Of a DNA stretch of 64,000 nt, positions 44,755-56,348 are shown piece after piece. Made by a program: the position numbers and the translations under genes. The DNA comes from Lithobates sylvaticus. Taxonomy: Eukaryota; Chordata; Amphibia; Anura; Ranidae. How positions within the stretch are numbered: the first letter of the stretch is position 1; each line of letters opens with the position of its first letter. Below the pieces are notes generated by a model. That model saw nothing but the letters and a program-made list of their open reading frames with translations. It did no database searches and was not told where the DNA came from. The DNA lies in assembly GCA_028564925.1 (NCBI GenBank), contig CM053034.1, positions 90,253,160 through 90,317,159 of the forward strand, given 5' to 3'.

Positions 44755-46330
44755 CAAGTAAAAATCTGTATAATACCACCAGAGGTTAGGTAGCCCTAAA
44801 CCCCCTTTATTTCTAGGTCTGAAGAGGACTTTTTTTGCAAGGTGGTGGTTAGTTTTCCCCAAGATAAAGCAGATTATGGCTGATCGGAGATTGTCTATGT
44901 GAAGTTTAGTAACGGGTATGGGAAGAGAGCAAAAAAGGTAGAAGATTCTTGGTAAGAGGGTCATATTGATAAAAAATACAAACAAGAGGTTTCCCGTTGG
45001 GGTTTTTTTCTTGATTGCATTGACTCTCGCCAACCATGACATCCTATACAGGGACCATTGTTCCAAGTCTTCTTTAAGCTTTTTGTACATGGGTGGGTAG
45101 TTTCTGTTATAGAGCCGATTTATATTGTTTGTTAGATTTATGCCAAGATACGGTATGGAATTGTCACTCCAAGTGAATGGGAAGTGATTTTTCAGTCTGT
45201 CTAATAATGTCTGGGGGGTCAAAATGTTGACTTTTAGGCCAGAAGCCTGTCCAAATTTGGTTAGAAGTTGAAGAATGTTGGGGAGGTGATAAACAGGAGA
45301 ACATCATCTGCAAAGAACGCACATTTGTGGGATAACTGACCGCATTTGACACCATGAATGTCTGGGTTCTCTTCAGACGGGAAGCTAGCTGGATGAATTT
45401 TCCCCTCAATACTGCCTAATGTGCCCCCCATAAGGAGCTCAGGGAGATCTCCTCCGAGTCGGTCAAACAGAAAAATTAATTGATATCTTTTTCAATCAGG
45501 TTGCAGTGCATGGGTTGGAAAGGAGGGATTCATTGAGGCGCCACTATCCGAATAGTGACCAGAGAATGGTCCGACCAAGGGATCGCGCAGATGGTCAGGT
45601 GGATGTCAGATGAGTGATTGAAAATGTGATCAATCCTGGCATAGGTCTTATGCGGGGCTGAGAAATGGGTATAATCTTTTGTGGAGGGGTTATGTTCTCT
45701 CCATGAGTATATCAGACCGAGGGAGTGAAGAAGCCGGGCAATACAAAGGCTTTGTTGGGGAGGGGGCACCACTGTAGGTGGAGAGGCCTAGTCTTGATTT
45801 GTCCAGGAGGCAATCAAAGGCTATATTTGAATCTCCTCCAACTATCACCTGCTCCTCGAGGTAGGGGGATAGTGCGGAGAGCATAGAGGAGAAAAAGGAT
45901 GCTTGTCCTCAGTTGGGAGCATAGTATGATATGAACGTATATAGCTCACCATTAATGTGTCCCTTAACTAGGATATATCTCCCTTCTTTATCTTTAATAG
46001 TGTGTGAGTGCGTGAAAGGGGTTTGTTTAGATATAAGGACGGTCACCCCCCCCTTTTCTTGACATCAGCGTTGGCAAGAAAAAAAGTGGGATAATTTTGG
46101 TGCAAGAATGATGGAGTATAGCTTTTTGGGAAATGTGTTTCCTGGAGAAGAAGTATTTCAATGTGCCTAGTGATAGTTGTGAAAAGCTTTACGTCTTTTG
46201 GAAGCTTGGGCATTGTACATTATGGGAAGCTACTTTGAGGTGTGTGAGAGTGGGATTTGAGTCAGCCATGGATGTGAAGGGGGGAAAGCGAACTCATGTG
46301 AAAGGCACGTACCTGTTCCAATGCGAGACA
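44755..46330 (-). pseudogene. LINE ORF2 remnant (endonuclease and partial RT)
   Basis: Endonuclease pieces: the region around 46020-45930 (KDKEGRYILVKGHINGE), VIVGGDSNIAFDCLLDKSRLG (45840), YTHFSAPHKTYARIDHIF (45690) and WSDHSLVTIRIV (45560) with the catalytic SDH. Late RT and thumb: FTWSDNSIPYLGINLTN (45170), YRMSWLARVNAIK and KGGLGLPNLWWYY (44790). The palm motifs between are deleted or scrambled. Confidence 0.78.
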
Positions 46331-47089
46331 TAGTTTGATTTGGAGGAATCCTAAAGTGCTTTGATGCCCCGCCGGAGTGCGCGGATGAGTTCTCCGTGTA
46401 GCTACCTGAGGGGAGGGGGGGGGGAAATAGTTAAAATAGCAAAAAGTGTGGAAATGAAAAGGGGAAGGAGAAGAGAAGAAATTAGAAAAGATAGAATAGA
46501 GTCCCGAATTTCAGTGTTGCAGGGCTGGCCAACCTAGTCCTGCTCCGACACCCCACGGGACCTAGGGTTTGTTATAAGGGCAACCCAAGGAAAGGTTGCA
46601 TGACTGGTGCAAACAGAGGAGGGCAACTCCCCAGGGTACAACAGATGGAGTGACATGCGGTCCCACTCTGGTCACCTGGCTCCTAGTGAATAGGTGGGTG
46701 TGTGGGACCCAATTATTAACAACATTTTAACCATAAACATTCCTGAAGACCAGATATTAAATTGTAATTAGCAAAAAAATGTACTATTACCTAAAGGAAA
46801 GGGAATGGAGAGGTGAGGGGGAAAGGGAGAGGGGGGAATGGATAGGGGGGAGGGGAGGGAAGGGGGGGTATAGGATATAGGGAGTGTTTGTTCACGGGTG
46901 CAAAAAAGTCAGCCACTTAAACACAGGCCCCCTCCTGCCTAATGCAGGTAAGAAACTGAAGTTAGACCACAGAATGCACTTAGTCAAAAAAACAAAAAAC
47001 AAGTACTTAATCTGGAATGAGAAAACGAGTTACGGGGGAGAAACCAGTCCTGTGCGTCTGGCAATAATCTGGCTAGACGTATAGAGACT

Positions 47090-48310
47090 CCCTCACTGTC
47101 AGAGGGAACGACCGTCCAAAAATAAAGAGAAGACTTCTTCGGGGTGGTTCATCTCGGTGGTCCAGAGTCACGGTGCCTCTTTGATTGCTGCTTGTTCCAT
47201 AGAGGATTGACTGGGCTGCCTGGAGGAGGCCTCTTGGAGGTATGCTGACAATTTGGCATCTCCTGGGGGGGCACTTCTTGGGAGATGAATCTTAGCTGGA
47301 GGAATCGCCGTCTTGGAAGCTTGTGAATCCGTACGATTTCTCCTTATATTGAAATTGCAGGCAGAATGGAAAGGACCATCTATATTTGATCATTTTTTGG
47401 GAAAGTATAGCCAGCAGTGGCTTGAGGGATCTCCTCTTCTGGATAGTGGCAGGGGAAATGTCTGTGAATATTTGGATTTTAGTCCCTTGTATGGAAAGGT
47501 TTTCCAGATTGCGTGATTTTTTCGTGACCTCTTCCTTAACAGAGTAGTAATGAGGCTTGACTACAATGTCCCTAGGGGGACCATCTTGATGGGGGGGGGC
47601 TTGTTAGGCTCTATGGGCTCTGTCAAGTTCAAGCGTGTGATTTGGGATATCCGGTATGATGTCTTTAAGAAATGCTTTCACTGTGCCTTGCACATCCATA
47701 ACTTACTCTGGGATACCTCTTATACGAAAGTTGTACATCCTATTTTTCAGATTATCGATTTTGGACAGAGCTGTGTCTAGTTGATCTTGTAGCATTTAAA
47801 TACATGCCGTATTCTGATTAGTGCATGCGGTTGAAGAGTCCACAGCCAGTTCTATGCGGGAGCCTAGGCTTTGTAGGTCAGCTTTAATGGATGATGTGAT
47901 CTGTGAAGCATTCTGTGCCAGCCCAGCAGCCAGCATTTCAGAAAAACTGTGCAGAAGCTGAGTCATGTCATCTGGGTGGCCGTGGGTTATAGTGGAAGCT
48001 AGTGGGGAGCCTGCCTGGCTGAGGGGGAATCCATCTGAGGAGACTGGATGAAGCCTGTCACTGTCCTACTTAGCAGTGAAGCTGTGGAGGCTGAGGAGAT
48101 CCCATAGTCGTGGATGCTGTGATCCAGGGTGTAGGGAGCTGTATATTCAGGCAGAGGGGCTGGTGGAGGATCAGCAATAGATATTTGTTCCTCAGTGTCT
48201 CCGCCTGAGGTGGCCACGGCCGCCAACTTGGGAGGCTTGTGGGTGGCTAGGCCGAACTGGAGCTGGCGATTAACCTCTCTCCCTGGGTGGCCTCCCAGCA
48301 TTTGGGCCAA
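47090..48310 (-). pseudogene. LINE ORF1 remnant (RNA-binding protein)
   Basis: Starts MAQMLGGHPGREVNRQLQFG at 48310, with a low-complexity N terminus. After several frame changes a coiled-coil-like LLQDQLDTALSKIDNL segment and the RRM start FRIRGIPE (near 47745) are readable. VQGTVKAFLKDIIPDIPNHTL and ELDRAHRA follow, then FTDISPATIQKRRSLKPLL. This is the L1 ORF1 (Transposase_22-type) order. Multiple stops and frameshifts. Confidence 0.72.
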
Positions 48311-48450
48311 TGCACAGCCGGTTCCAATGATTGGGGGATGTGTTGGTGAGGGGTCCCGTTCGTTGCTTGCGGCTCAGGGGACGGGAAAGGACTGTAGCGG
48401 GTCGGAACTCCCGGCTACTGTGTCTTGCGGAAAGTCCCCTGCATGCGCAC

Positions 48451-48591
48451 TCTCTAATGGGGATTTTAATTATCCAGACATAGACTGGACGGAGGGAAGC
48501 ACACGTTCATCTAACGTTCATCGCTCGTCAGTTCCTAAATGTCTTGCAGGACAATTTTATGGGTCAGATGGTAGATGCACCAACTAGAAAT
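48451..48591 (+). pseudogene. CR1-type LINE, endonuclease fragment (left of nested L1)
   Basis: Reads SNGDFNYPDIDWTEGSTRSS, the endonuclease motif of CR1 elements, and continues to the 12-bp target duplication of the nested L1/Tx1 element. The reading resumes at 56349 with NLLLTNNTDLITDVEIQGNLG, so both parts belong to one CR1 copy. Confidence 0.88.
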
Positions 48592-48715
48592 AAAGCGTTA
48601 CTGGGGGCGTGGCCTGACCTCGAGAGAGAATGGCAGATTGATCTCTGAGCTCCTGCCGTAAGAGATTCACCTGCTTGCAACGGAGGATTTTTCCCCACCT
48701 TCAGCCCTAACAATC

Positions 48716-49825
48716 ATGGGAACCTCTTCCCATGGCTCTTCTGCCTCCTGCTCCCGGTCACCGAGAGAAACCACCAGGCGTTTAACCCAGAATATACCAG
48801 AGATGTTCCGGACCCAGACAGGCAACATGGCGCCATCACGAGGCCCGTCACAGGCCGCAGGCCTACCACAAGGTCCTATCTCTCGTGCCTCATCAGATAA
48901 TGGCGGGATCATACTTACACCACAACAACCGCCTAGTCTCCACGACTTGCGCTCAGTGGCCGCGGATATCAAAGAGACCCTCACTGCGGCCCTCACAGCG
49001 GCGATCTCTGACCTCCGGGTGGACATCCAGACGATAGCAGGGAGAGTGCAGGAGGTAGAGAAGGTCACCACAACTCACTCCTCGGTACTCCAACGCTCAT
49101 GCCAAGTCCTCGACACCCACACCATGCAGTTGAGGGATCTTAACCGCCACGTCGAGGACTTGGACAATCGCGGAAGACGCCATAACCTCCGTATCAGAGG
49201 ATTACCCGAATCAATAGACGCGGAACACCTGCAGCCTGAGGTAACAGCCCTCTTCAATAACCTTCTGAATAGACCACCGGCCACCCAGATAGGCATGGAG
49301 CGCATACACCGAGCCCTGCGCCCCAGGGGGAAAGACTCTGACCCTCCCCGAGACATGGTTTGCTGTGTCATTAATTATCAGGAGATTCTCCGCAGAGCCC
49401 GCGCTACCAACCCGCTAACCCACAATGAAGTTGATGTTCACCTCTTCCAGGACCTGTCGAATATCACCCTACAGCGCCGCAGGGAACTGCGTCCGGTCCT
49501 AGAAGTGCTTCGGGCGCAGGAAATACCTTACCGGTGGAAATTTCCCTTCGGTCTCTCGGCCTCTGCTGCCGGCCGTTCGGCTCTCCTCCGGGTGCCTGAA
49601 GACCTCCACCACTTCTGTGAAACCCTGGGAATTCCCTTCACCGAGGCTCCTGACTGGTACGCCGAGTTCCGGCCACGCACCGCCAGAAGACCCGCTCCGG
49701 AGGACGACTACATGAAGACGCAGGTTTCCAGTGCGAGAAGACGGCGCACTACAGACGACAGACCGGACCCATGCAGCCAGCCGATGACAGCTCCGCCTCC
49801 CAGGAGAACACGCCGAGACCGCTGA
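48716..49825 (+). CDS. L1/Tx1 ORF1 protein
   Basis: A 369-residue RNA-binding chaperone-type protein that packages LINE RNA. The N terminus is Ser/Pro-rich. A coiled coil follows at about residues 75-155 (DIKETLTAALTAAISDLRVD ... LDTHTMQLRDLNRHVEDLDN). An RRM begins at RRHNLRIRGLPESIDAEHLQ (about 155-250), and a C-terminal domain holds SNITLQRRRELRPVLEVLR and IPYRWKFPFGLSASAAGRSA. The basic tail is PPPRRTRRDR. The frame is uninterrupted and the start is the first ATG of the frame. Confidence 0.93.
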   Translation: MGTSSHGSSASCSRSPRETTRRLTQNIPEMFRTQTGNMAPSRGPSQAAGLPQGPISRASSDNGGIILTPQQPPSLHDLRSVAADIKETLTAALTAAISDLRVDIQTIAGRVQEVEKVTTTHSSVLQRSCQVLDTHTMQLRDLNRHVEDLDNRGRRHNLRIRGLPESIDAEHLQPEVTALFNNLLNRPPATQIGMERIHRALRPRGKDSDPPRDMVCCVINYQEILRRARATNPLTHNEVDVHLFQDLSNITLQRRRELRPVLEVLRAQEIPYRWKFPFGLSASAAGRSALLRVPEDLHHFCETLGIPFTEAPDWYAEFRPRTARRPAPEDDYMKTQVSSARRRRTTDDRPDPCSQPMTAPPPRRTRRDR

Positions 49826-51587
49826 TCGCATCCTGCAATACCACCATCTTCCCCACCCGGTCAGATAAGTAACTCATACACCTTCCTCCCCCCCTTCTGA
49901 TCCCCCCCGGACCCCTCACTGCACGATGTACAGACTATCCTGTAACTCACCTGGAAAACGGCCTCGACGCGTGGGCATCGCCCCATGCTCTCCCCGTAAG
50001 GCCTTCTTCTCCGGAGACCCCTGCACCGCTCTACCCTCCGGACTCTGCCAAAAGTTCCTGGTACTTTTTTTATTTTTTTTTCTTCTTTACTTTCGATGGA
50101 CCCCTATTCCCACACTTTCTTGCCCCCACTACTCAGCTTCCTTTTCGGGGTATGGAACTCGGACAAATACTTGACTATGCTATTCCTGCACCCCCCGCCA
50201 TTTTGTGATGTCCCTCACTATCTGCAGGGGGCATGTTGTGATCGGTCCACAGTGAAACAGGAGTCCCTGCATTAAGTTCTCAGTGTTCATACTAGCTTCA
50301 ACTCGCTCCTGAAAGTTGACACCCGCGGGTCACCAGGCCACTGATAATTTGCATATGCATGGCTACTGCCATAAGTAGATATACACTTGTGATTCGGTTA
50401 ACAGGCATTGATGCTACATGTCGGTCCTCATCTTCTCCCCACTCCTGTACACTTACTCACCCACTTACTTTGTTTCCTTAAACTGGAGCAGAACTTTCCT
50501 TATATTGTGCCTTGCTCCACTCATCCCCCCCACACGGAGTACAGGAGTGATGACTCACATAATATGAATGGACCTGCCTTTAACACCTATACAAGTATAT
50601 GTTTACTAGGCTAACGGTTTATGTATCTCCTCTTTTAATGTTATTTTTAGCATTATTGTCACTATGTGTTTTATCTTTTTTTATGTATAATTTTTTATTT
50701 TTTTTCCCCATTATTGAACTACGTGTCCCCACCCTTCACCGCCTGTATTTTTCCAGGATATAGACATCCCCTGACTACATACAGGATACGTCTTTACTCA
50801 GGTACACTGTACTTACTATGCCTCATGACTCAGCATAAGGATCTTCGGATCTATAGGTTTGATTTCCTTTCATCTTGCGCCCCCTCAGTATGTCCAGGAC
50901 TTCAATTATATCCTCATGTCCACCCCCATGTTCTACTCATCTGACCGAACTTAGCCAGCTACCTCTTTCTCTCCTTAGCCTTCATTTGTTTCTCACAGAT
51001 ATCCCTATTTAGATGTCTCCTCCAGGCCTCCCCGCATATAGGCAGAATCCTCCTCGTAACCAATCCCATGTTGCATTCCCATGATACTTACACACGATTT
51101 TACCTTCCTCCTCAGAATCCAGTTATCAACCTATCTCTCCACACGGAATGTAGCATTAAAGCCACAACTCACTCCACTCTTCTCCGACCTCAGCCAACCC
51201 CCATTTGGTGGCTCTCCAACTGTATTTCAATTTTGATTTCCTCTCTCACAACCACTGAACCACTTTGGTTATTCTTGGATACAGCTTGCCTGTATCCTTG
51301 GGTTAGCGAGCTGGTGCTCGCAAACCTCTGAATCTCATCCCATACTCCAATCAACCTCCCCTACACACACACCTGCTCTCCCCTACTCTCACTCCCTATT
51401 GTCCACACCCTACCGCCCCCCCTCCGTCCCCACCTCTGCACACTCCAGACTATACCTTCTCGCACCCAGTAGACCTGTTAGTATACACCGAGTAACTGGT
51501 ATAGTGTGATTTCGTTTCGTCCTCCTCGACTACCCCTCTAACACCACACAGTTCATACTCAACCCGATTTAATTTACAGGCTGCACG
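49826..51587 (+). other. Inter-ORF region of the L1/Tx1 element
   Basis: Pyrimidine-rich on the plus strand with no conserved coding frame. It is longer (1.76 kb) than usual for vertebrate L1, so an unrecognised insertion or an internal UTR-like region is possible. No termini of a nested element were found. Confidence 0.6.
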
Positions 51588-54500
51588 TTGGCGTTCTCAC
51601 ATACCATGCCTGGACCCAGTAGGTGCCCTCCCAAACTAGAGACGACTATTGTTTCTCTCAACGCTCGTGGGCTCAACACCCCCGAAAAACGGTCTCAAGT
51701 CCTTCTCTCCCTTCACAGACATAAGGCGAGTATTGCCTTCCTTCAGGAGACCCATTTCAGAACCGACTCAATCCCGAAATTCGCAAATGCCCGCTTCCCA
51801 ACTTCTTTCCATGCCACCAACCATGTTGCAAAGACCAAAGGAGTATCAATCCTGATTGCAAAAAACTGCCCATTCCTTTTCAAAGAAACTTGTATTTATG
51901 CAGAGGCTCGCTTCCTATTCATAAAGGGCTTGCTTTATGGCAAACCAGTTACTCTAGCCAATGTATACGCCCCCAACGCGGGACAAGTATTCTTCTTTAC
52001 TAACACTTTACACCGACTTTCCACATTCCAAGAAGGTATGCTAATAGTTGGAGGGGATTTCAATATATCCCTCAATCCGTCTCACGACACGTCGTCTGGC
52101 ACCTCCACTATGCCATACAGGGCACTTAGATCAATTAAGACGCGTCTACAAGAACTATCCCTTCATGATACATGGCGTACGCTTAACCCGAACGTTAAGG
52201 ACTTCACGTTCTACTCAGCCCCACATAATCGTTACTCCAGATTGGACTACATCTTTATTTCCCAAACTGACTTACCCTCACTGACATCCGCCTTGATACA
52301 TCCCATGTACGGCTCGGACCACCCCTAGATCTCGAGCACTCTGAACATTGCACACACTTCCCCCAGATCGCGCATTTGGCGATTGGACCCGTCCCTCCTC
52401 ACTGATGACACCATCTCGGCCACCATAACAGAACATCTAGCGCTATACTTCAGAGAAAATATCTCTCCGGAGATCTCCCCTATGGTACTGTGGGAAGCTC
52501 ACAAAAGTACTATACGGGGGGAACTCATCGCGATCTCCGCCAAATGGAATAAAGAAAGAAAGGCACATATTACCACACTATTGAACACTATACGGGCATT
52601 GGAACGAGCTCACAAACGCTCCCTCGCTTTAGACTCTCTTCCCGCACTACTCCAAGCACGCAAGGAACTGCTAGACACCTTAAATAAACAAATTAGAAGA
52701 AACTATATTCTTTCCCAAAAAACTTTCTACGAATACGGTAACAAATCAGGTAAGCTCCTAGCTAGAGCACTTAGGGTGAAGAAAGCCTCCACGACTATAC
52801 ATTCCGTTACAGATCCACAAGGACACCAGTTGGCGGACAACGAACAAATAGCTCTCCAATTTGTGCGATATTATACATACAACTTACACCCCATTGACCC
52901 CCGCACAGAAGACACATCGCAAAGGGAAATCTTAAGGGAATTTCTTGCTAAATACAGCCCTCGCCCCCATCTGACATTGAAGCCACTGACCTAAATCAAC
53001 CTATTTCTTCTATTGAGGTGGACACAGTACTCAAACAACTCAAACCCGGTAAAAGTCCTGGTCCGGACGGACTGACAACAGCGTACTATTAGACTTTTGT
53101 TAGCACACTGAAACCCCACTTCCTAAACGCCTTTAATTCCATGTCCTCCGACAATCCTCCACCCCGAGACCTCTTAACAGCCCACATAACAGTAATCCCA
53201 AAACCGAACAAAGATACAACGTTAGTGACTAATTATCGGCCAATCTCCCTTCTCAACGTCGACTTAAAAATCTATGCTAAAATTCTGGCCAATCGTCTCT
53301 TGCCTCTTACCCAACCTTGTCTTGCTCGATCAGGTAGGATTTATACCAGGTAGAGAGGCAAGAGACAACACTATTAAAGCCATCAACATCCATCACTGGC
53401 TATCTACCTCTAAACAGCAGGGCTTCTTCCTTTCCCTGGATGCGGAGAAGGCATTCGACAGAGTGGCATGGGACTACATGGGGGAAGCTCTCAAAATGAT
53501 CGGGATCTGTGATCGCATGCTCCAATTTATCATGGCACTATACTCCTCCCCAACCGCAAAAGTGCGAATTAACGGCCACCTGTCGGGTGCCTTCTCCATA
53601 TCTGATGGAACCCGCCAAGGTTGTCCTTTATCCCCCCTAATATTCGTGCTTACCTTGGAACCCCTTCTCCAACGCCTTCGTGCTAACACAGACATCAAAG
53701 GTGTGCAAATTTCGAACGACATATACAAACTCTCTGCATTTGCAGATGATGTCCTCTTATTCCTTACAGACCCTCACATCACCCTACTCAACTTACTGGT
53801 GGACTTCAAGACGTTCAACTCTCTATCCAACCTCCAAATCAACTTTTCAAAATCAGAAGCCATTAACATTTCCTTACATCAAGAGACCGTCTCACTTTGT
53901 CGCGCCAACTATCCATTCAAGTGGAACCGAGACGCCATTACCTACCTAGGGATTTCCCTCCCCTCCCACTTGTCTAACCTATACGCCAAAAACTATATCC
54001 CCATTCTACAATGTGTCCAAAAAGATCTCTTGTCTTGGTCCACGGGTATCTTCTCGTGGTTTGGCAGGGCTGCCATACTCAAAATGAACATCCTCCCCAG
54101 AATATTATATGTCCTACAGACAATCCCCATGAAATTGCCCCAAGCCTTCTTCGCTTCTTATCGCACGGCTTGTACTGCATTCCTCTGGGGCAAGGATCGG
54201 CCGAGACTCAGTCTAACTAAGCTTACCCTACCAAAACTAAAGGGTGGGATAGGTCTCCCTGATATTGTCAAATATCATTGGGCTTGACAATTGACAAGAA
54301 TCGTAGACTGGAATGTTCACGCCCATTCAAAAGCTTGGATAAAAATTGAAAATTTATTTATCACAATCCCTATTCACCAACTGCCCTGGATCGCCCCAAC
54401 CGACACCCCCAAACCGTGTAAATTACACCCACTCATTGCTAGTACTCTACAAATATTTCAAAAAGCGTGTCAAGCCCATCACATCTCTACTCCACAGGGC

Positions 54501-55472
54501 CCACTGACTCCAGTCATACACAACCCAAGATTCCCAGCTGGTATGTCCGACACTTTTATGGCTAACTTCTGGCCCCATGCTGATATACAGGCTAGACATT
54601 TCTTCTCCAGAGATTCCTTTATCACCCGGGCCGACGTACCTACACGAGAACCAAACCAATCCTGCCCGCAATGGACATATCTTCAAATCAGACACTTTCT
54701 CAATGATCCATGCAAACGCCCAGACTTCTATAGACAACTTACGCCATACGAGACACTTAGTACTAAAAAGGAACCCCAAAGACACATGATATCTAAAATT
54801 TACTCCCTCCTTTTCTCTGACACCGACTCTAGGTCCAATCCTGCCACACAGAGGTGGGAAAGGGAACTGTCTCTGGATCTCTCTGTGGCAGATTGGGAAC
54901 AGATTCACACCCATATTCACAAGGGCTCTACTAATGTCACAGCGCAAGAAAATGGCTTCAAAATATTTTCTAGGTGGTATAGAACCCCTTCTAGACTTCA
55001 CAGAATATCACCGGCCACTCCTCCTAACTGTTGGAGGTGTTCTGACAGAGAAGGTCCTATGTTGCATATATGGTGGTCCTGCCCTTCCCTCCAACCTTTC
55101 TGGCAAGACGTCCACCGTCTCACCTCACAGATCACTACGTATCAAATAGACTTTACGCCCGCCCAAATGCTCCTCCACCATTCCTCCACTCCCTTGAGAC
55201 ATTATCACCGTTCCCTTGCAATGCATTTAATAAACGCAGTGAAAATGTGCATACCCGCTCTTTGGAAATCGCCTAATCCCCCAACGACCGCGGATTGGAT
55301 TAGACGTGTTTCCAAGGTTGCAGAACTGGAGGACTTGATCCACCAATCTAAAGACTCACCCATTAAATTCAGAACTGTATGGTCTTGCTGGCATTTCACC
55401 ACGACGAATGAATACAAAGACCTACTTTCCCCTAACAGATCCGGGTCCCAGGACTCCCATGACCCAAGTTAG
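51588..55472 (+). pseudogene. L1/Tx1 ORF2 (endonuclease, reverse transcriptase, C-terminal domain)
   Basis: Endonuclease at 51650-52328: SLNARGLNTPEKR, LQETHF, VGGDFNISL, RLDYIF and YGSDHP, ended by a TAG at 52326. RT: VTNYRPISLLNVDLKIYAKI (53225), DQVGFIPGREARDNT, SLDAEKAFDRVAWDY, GTRQGCPLSPLIF and the active site FADDVLLFL (53745). The thumb reads ITYLGISLPSHLSNLYAKNY. The C-terminal domain has the Cys/His motif CWRCSDREGPMLHIWWSCP (near 55035). Breaks seen: TAG 52326-52328, a frame change near 52985, TAG 53092-53094, a frame change near 53320, and TGA 54285-54287. All catalytic residues remain. Inactive as it stands. Confidence 0.93.
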
Positions 55473-55975
55473 GAATCCACATCCGATCAGTCTTGTTCCT
55501 CCTGACTCCGATATTCACATGATGTATAATACTGCCCATTTTTCTGTGTTTAGATGAATAGGGTACGGTTACGCTACTGTACATCCACAACCTCTCTCTC
55601 CCCCGTCCTACCCGCACACCTTCCCCTACTTCCCCTATTTACCTCATTACTCGCATGCCCACGCCTCCCAAAAATACTACGTCCAGGGATGCTAGTGGTC
55701 CGAGACCGCATTCCCGGAATTAACCCTCCTTACTGCGGTTAACGAGGCAGTGGAGCACTCCCCTTCCTCACACGTGTGCTCGGTAGTATAGCTACTTACC
55801 AAGATGTTTGTTTGGTTATCTCTCTGAACCACACGACTTTGTGGCCTTTGCCCCTCCTTTTGCTATGGTCTATAAGTTCTATGTGTATGCTTTTGACTAC
55901 GTAAACAGCATTCCCGACATATGTTTGATTTTCAGGGAAATTATTTGTTATCAGCTGACTACACTGTTTTAACTG

Positions 55976-56218
55976 AGAAACAAACAACCACCGCTCCAAG
56001 ACTCTCCTTCCCAAGCGAATGCTCCTGCTCCTGTGTGGGAGCCCCAGGTGCTGGCTAATAGCTATGAGTAAGCACTAGTTGTGGTGCAAAACGCGTCAGC
56101 TCTGTACCCCCCTTTTTTGCCGTATATGGATTGCAGTGTTTTTTGCTTTTAAATAAACTTTTTGGATTTTATTTTCTCGGTGTGCGGCTGTCCGGAGTTC
56201 TTCATTTTTTGATTTCCA
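55976..56218 (+). mobile_element. 243-bp retroposed unit with hammerhead-like motif
   Basis: Flanked by a perfect 16-bp target duplication TACACTGTTTTAACTG (55960-55975 and 56219-56234), so it was inserted as a discrete unit into the L1/Tx1 3' UTR. It contains the hammerhead-like motif, then AATAAACTTTTTGGATTTTA and GGTGTGCGGCTGTCC. Its first 20 and last 40 bases share a weak direct similarity (CCGCTCCAAGACTCTCC and CTGTCCGGAGTTCTTC), recalling the repeated ends of Penelope-like elements. Likely a short non-autonomous derivative of such an element. Confidence 0.8.
56030..56100 (+). ncRNA. Decayed hammerhead-ribozyme-like motif
   Basis: CTATGAGTAA (56062-56071), a GCAC/GTGC hairpin (56072-56075 with 56084-56087), then AAAAC and GCGTC (56092-56097). 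Against the CUGAUGA/GAAA consensus, one base is lacking in the first box and the G of GAAA is A. A GUC cleavage triplet sits at 56095-56097. A possible distal stem I is GGAGC (56030) with GCTC (56099). Confidence 0.6.
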
Positions 56219-56348
56219 TACACTGTTTTAACTGGTTGATGTTTTCATGATTTCAAGTACACAATGTAATGACCTACTGCACTCTCATGCCTGTTGTACT
56301 TATTGTTTACAATAAACTTTTTCTTGGAAAAAAACAAAAGCGTTACTG

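Larger units (their letters stand above)
44755..48450 (-). mobile_element. Decayed L1/Tx1 LINE with ORF1 and ORF2 remnants
   Basis: A minus-strand element. The 5' region and ORF1 are about 48450-47090, ORF2 is about 46330-44755, and a low-complexity gap lies between. The ORF2 endonuclease end jumps directly into the late RT, so the first RT motifs are deleted near 45410-45530. The 3' part after the RT thumb is missing, cut off next to a short MITE-like sequence (44713-44765). Confidence 0.8.
48604..56336 (+). mobile_element. Nearly full-length L1/Tx1 LINE nested in CR1
   Basis: A 7.73-kb element with a perfect 12-bp target duplication AAAGCGTTACTG at 48592-48603 and 56337-56348. Order: short GC-rich 5' UTR beginning GGGGCGTGGCC, ORF1 (48716-49825, intact), a 1.76-kb inter-ORF region, ORF2 (51588-55472, five breaks), and a 3' UTR ending AATAAACTTTTTCTTGG plus an A-rich tail. 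A 243-bp retroposed unit sits in the 3' UTR. The intact ORF1 and clean duplication indicate a fairly recent insertion. Confidence 0.95.
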
